A stretch of 64,000 nucleotides of DNA from Novosphingobium sp. CF614 (GTDB taxonomy: Bacteria > Pseudomonadota > Alphaproteobacteria > Sphingomonadales > Sphingomonadaceae), in contig NZ_FOOR01000011.1 in NCBI RefSeq assembly GCF_900113255.1, positions 1-64,000 of the forward strand, in the 5' to 3' direction. Below are positions 61,867-64,000 of this stretch, one piece after another. The position numbers and the translations under genes are program-made. The notes under the pieces were generated by a model. It searched no databases. It worked only from the letters and a program-made list of their open reading frames with translations, and was not told the origin of the DNA. Position 1 is the first letter of the stretch, and every line of letters starts with the position of its first letter.

Positions 61867-62236
61867 GGCTGGGTTCCCCTTCCTGCATGCGATCGTCCTG
61901 AGGCATCGCGGGCGCGGCGGCTTCTGCGATCATGCCGTCGACGGCGGCGGTGAAGCCGCGCCATTCCTCGACCTGTTCGGCCAGGCGCGAACGGCCGGTC
62001 TCGGTGATGCGATAGTACTTGCGGGGCGGGCCCGAGGGCGATTCCTCGAGGTAGGTGGTCACCAGCCCTTCGGACTGCATGCGGCGCATCAGCGGGTAGA
62101 TCGTACCTTCACCCATATCGACCGCGTCGGCCATGCGACTGGCGATCTGGTAGGCATAGCTGTTCCCGCGCGACAGCAAGGCCAGGACGCAAAGGCCCAG
62201 GACCCCTTTCTTCAACTGGATTTCGATTTCGGACAT
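61856..62236 (-). CDS. PadR family transcriptional regulator
   Basis: This 126-residue winged-helix regulator has GVLGLCVLALLSRGNSYAYQIASRM, then GTIYPLMRRMQSEGLV (recognition helix) and PPRKYYRITETG (wing). They are clear PadR hallmarks. The C-terminal part is the dimer helix. AGGAG precedes the ATG at 62236. About 85 bp upstream is a perfect 12-bp inverted repeat, probably its operator, so self-repression of the operon is likely. Confidence 0.92.
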   Translation of the reverse strand: MSEIEIQLKKGVLGLCVLALLSRGNSYAYQIASRMADAVDMGEGTIYPLMRRMQSEGLVTTYLEESPSGPPRKYYRITETGRSRLAEQVEEWRGFTAAVDGMIAEAAAPAMPQDDRMQEGEPSHEA

Positions 62237-62285
62237 CGAATCATCTCCTGCGGATGAGGAGTGTGTATCGCAAGCTACTGTTCTA

Positions 62286-62351
62286 TGCAAGATACCATGT
62301 TATAAAAAGTACAGGGCGGTACATGATACCTTGCTATGACAAGGTATCATG
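62286..62351. promoter_or_regulatory. Operator-like inverted repeat upstream of padR
   Basis: CATGATACCTTG (62322-62333) and CAAGGTATCATG (62340-62351) form a perfect 12-bp inverted repeat with a 6-base spacer. Another GATACCATG lies at 62291-62299. The block is AT-rich and lies 50-115 bp before the padR ATG. Confidence 0.6.
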
Positions 62352-62403
62352 CGCGGAACATGGGTGGCCGGCCGAAACCGCCCGTTGGCAGGCGGCGCAA
62401 AGC

Positions 62404-62433
62404 AAAAGGGGCCGCGGTTGCCCGCGACCCCTT
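62404..62433 (-). terminator. Terminator of rplM-rpsI operon
   Basis: On the minus strand GGGGTCGCGG pairs with CCGCGGCCCC (one G-T pair) around GCAA, then TTTTGC follows. It ends 24 nt after the rpsI stop. Confidence 0.75.
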
Positions 62434-62456
62434 GAAAGGTTCGAGATTTCGAAGTC

Positions 62457-62972
62457 TTAGCGCTTCGAGAACTGGAAGCTCTTGCGGGCCTTGGCGCGGC
62501 CGTACTTCTTGCGCTCCACCACGCGGCTGTCGCGGGTGAGGAAGCCGGCGGCCTTGACCGCGGCGCGCAGCGTGGGCTCGTACTTCGAAAGCGCCTGCGC
62601 GATGCCGTGCTTGACGGCGCCCGCCTGGCCCGAGAGGCCGCCGCCCTTGACGGTGGCGACGACGTCGTACTGGTCCTCACGCCCGCCGACCACGAAGGGC
62701 TGGTTGATGACGAGGCGCAGGGTCGGACGCGCGAAGTAGACTTCCTGGTCGCGGCCGTTGACGGTGACCTTGCCGCTGCCGGGCTTCAGCCAGACGCGGG
62801 CCACGGCGTCCTTGCGGCGGCCGGTGGCGTAAGCGCGGCCCTGGGCGTCGATCTCCTGCTCGCGCAGCGGGGCGTTGGAAACGGGAGCGGCCGGAGTGGT
62901 CGATTCGACGACCACGGTGCCGGCGATGTCCTTGAGGTCGGACAGGCTCTGGACGGTATCGGTATCGGACAT
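62457..62972 (-). CDS. rpsI: Ribosomal protein uS9
   Basis: This small-subunit protein contacts the P-site tRNA through its C-terminal tail (RKSFQFSKR, usual SKR end). At 171 residues it has a ~45-residue N-terminal extension, which is typical in sphingomonads and other Alphaproteobacteria. The core starts [21 protein letters not shown]. Its ATG overlaps the rplM stop by one base. Confidence 0.96.
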   Translation of the reverse strand: MSDTDTVQSLSDLKDIAGTVVVESTTPAAPVSNAPLREQEIDAQGRAYATGRRKDAVARVWLKPGSGKVTVNGRDQEVYFARPTLRLVINQPFVVGGREDQYDVVATVKGGGLSGQAGAVKHGIAQALSKYEPTLRAAVKAAGFLTRDSRVVERKKYGRAKARKSFQFSKR

Positions 62973-63451
62973 TACGCGCCCACCTTGTTCTTGCGGTTCA
63001 TCGAAGCGACGTCGAGCGCTTCGGGCTGGGTGCCACCGTGCGGGTGCTCGGTGCCGGCGTAGAGGTGCAGCGCGCGCATCTGCGCGCGGCCGAGCGGACC
63101 ACGCGGGATCATGCGCTCAACGGCCTTTTCAAGGACACGTTCGGGGAAACGCCCCGCGAGAACCTTGTCCGCCGTCACTTCCTTGATGCCGCCGGCATAG
63201 CCGGTGTGCTTGTAGTAGGTCTGCTGCTTCAGCTTGTTGCCCGTGAAACGGACCTTCTCCACGTTGACGACGACGACATGGTCGCCGCAATCGACGTGCG
63301 GGGTGAAGCTCGGCTTGTGCTTGCCGCGCAGCAGATCGGCGATCACGACCGCGAGGCGGCCAACCACCAGACCCTCGGCATCGATCAGATGCCACTTCTT
63401 TTCCACCTCGGCCGGCTTGATCGACCGGGTGACCTTCGTAAGCGCCTTCAT
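62972..63451 (-). CDS. rplM: Ribosomal protein uL13
   Basis: This large-subunit protein has 159 residues. Conserved blocks are [36 protein letters not shown] and the C-terminal [14 protein letters not shown]. It is co-translated with rpsI (TAATG overlap), the normal order. The operon promoter should lie in the gap 63452-63594. Confidence 0.96.
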   Translation of the reverse strand: MKALTKVTRSIKPAEVEKKWHLIDAEGLVVGRLAVVIADLLRGKHKPSFTPHVDCGDHVVVVNVEKVRFTGNKLKQQTYYKHTGYAGGIKEVTADKVLAGRFPERVLEKAVERMIPRGPLGRAQMRALHLYAGTEHPHGGTQPEALDVASMNRKNKVGA

Positions 63452-63594
63452 GGCTGGTCTTATCCCTATGTTTCGTGCGCGCGGCGCCAGATGCTCCAAC
63501 GAATCTCCCGCCGCACGGGAAGGCGGCCAATTCGTCGAAACGGGCCGGGAAGTCAAGCAAGACCGCGGTATTGCAGGGAGGTAAAATAATACCG

Positions 63595-63918
63595 TCAGGA
63601 TTTTTCGGGGATTTCCGCCAGCCAGGCAAGGGTCGCGGGCGCGGCCGCGTCGCAGTGCCAGCCGAGCACGGCCGGGTCCTGGTAGGGGTGGAGTTCGGTC
63701 AGCCGCCGGATGGCGGTTTGGAGCAGGCCCGTACCGGTCTTCAGCAGGACGCCGACCTCTCGCGCGGTGTCCTTCACGCCGTTCCACACGAAGATGCTGG
63801 TCATCGCCGGGAGCACGTTTCCGCAGGCGATCAGTCTTTCGTCGAGCAGGACATGGATCGCCGCGAGCGCGGCATCCTCGTCGGGGAAAGGGCACCAGAT
63901 GAGCGCCGCGCCGCTCAT
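63595..63918 (-). CDS. cutA: Divalent-cation tolerance protein CutA
   Basis: This 107-residue CutA1-type protein forms trimers and is linked to copper tolerance in some bacteria. [31 protein letters not shown] and [14 protein letters not shown] show the family pattern. The ATG at 63918 overlaps the stop of the gene before it (ATGA). A longer frame to 63978 is rejected. Confidence 0.92.
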   Translation of the reverse strand: MSGAALIWCPFPDEDAALAAIHVLLDERLIACGNVLPAMTSIFVWNGVKDTAREVGVLLKTGTGLLQTAIRRLTELHPYQDPAVLGWHCDAAAPATLAWLAEIPEKS

Positions 63919-64000
63919 CGGCGCGGGCCGCCCTGGAAGTTCGTGCTGTCGCGCCGGCCTAGCGCGTGCGCGCCCCATACGGTCGCGGCGACGAGAAGGG
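63915..64000 (-). CDS. 3' end of an unidentified gene upstream of cutA (partial)
   Basis: Only the last 28 codons are in the window. They read [20 protein letters not shown] and end FQGGPRR before a TGA that overlaps the cutA ATG. The hydrophobic start suggests the end of a membrane helix. The coupling to cutA indicates a real gene in the same operon. The family cannot be told from so little sequence. Confidence 0.5.
   Translation of the reverse strand, partial: LLVAATVWGAHALGRRDSTNFQGGPRR

Noticed and set aside
1..64000. CRISPR arrays and prophage genes
   Set aside because: No regularly spaced repeats and no phage structural genes were seen.

Overview
The window looks like a piece of a high-GC alphaproteobacterial chromosome, most likely of the order Sphingomonadales (Novosphingobium or Sphingobium type). 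The clues are the gene order hemE - non-coding gap - PEP synthase/PPDK regulator - maf - aroE - coaE - dnaQ, which marks the replication origin in many Alphaproteobacteria; a phytase paired with a TonB-dependent receptor; UrcA, DUF1491, DUF3576 and PopZ-like proteins; and frequent GTG/TTG starts with 1-4 nt gene overlaps. The species call is inference.

Layout. 1-4737: end of an integrated mobilizable element with a Fic AMP-transferase, ArdA antirestriction protein, MOB relaxase, MobC-like accessory protein and a candidate oriT. 4738-15191: carbon metabolism, with a MetE-like methyltransferase, a mct-mcd pair facing meh (mesaconyl-CoA chemistry), sulfurtransferase, glutathione peroxidase, epimerase, scoAB and a universal stress protein. 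15192-15739: non-coding, with a candidate small RNA ending in a near-ideal terminator. 15740-31079: p97-like ATPase, lytic transglycosylase, phytase plus receptor, cation exporter, pdxH, a DnaJ-class protein, galU, murA, two small regulators or membrane proteins, phbB and an envelope protein. 31425-39804: leuS-lptE-holA, an exopolysaccharide priming transferase, and lptC-lptA with a ribonuclease D. 39875-42126: ung, hemJ and hemE. 42127-42451: probable oriC. 42452-48905: the origin-side operon, hpf, ptsN, a thioesterase and a cell-wall hydrolase. 48943-53741 (mostly minus strand): xth, erpA, a CBS protein, a PopZ-like protein, tolC and a PIMT-like protein. 53965-60434: fumarase, a LytS/LytTR two-component pair, UrcA, lipid kinase and phosphoesterase. 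60568-62236: a PadR / DUF1700 / DUF2807 operon. 62457-64000: rpsI-rplM, cutA and a cut gene.

How genes work together. Mcd, Mct and Meh would convert methylsuccinyl-CoA through mesaconyl-C1-CoA and mesaconyl-C4-CoA to citramalyl-CoA, which a lyase outside this window could split to acetyl-CoA and pyruvate. With scoAB and phbB nearby, the region is rich in acyl-CoA and polyhydroxybutyrate chemistry. LptC, LptA and LptE serve lipopolysaccharide export. HemJ and HemE serve haem synthesis.

The most interesting signals beyond ordinary genes are the mesaconyl-CoA cluster with a 49-codon ORF coupled to mct, the probable chromosome origin, the terminator-ended sRNA candidate with TTGCAA palindromes, a triplet of GACGAA sites spaced exactly 20 bp beside the LytTR regulator, and several perfect operator-like repeats at padR, fic, the ribbon-helix-helix gene, scoA/usp, pdxH/dnaJ and the fumarase gene.
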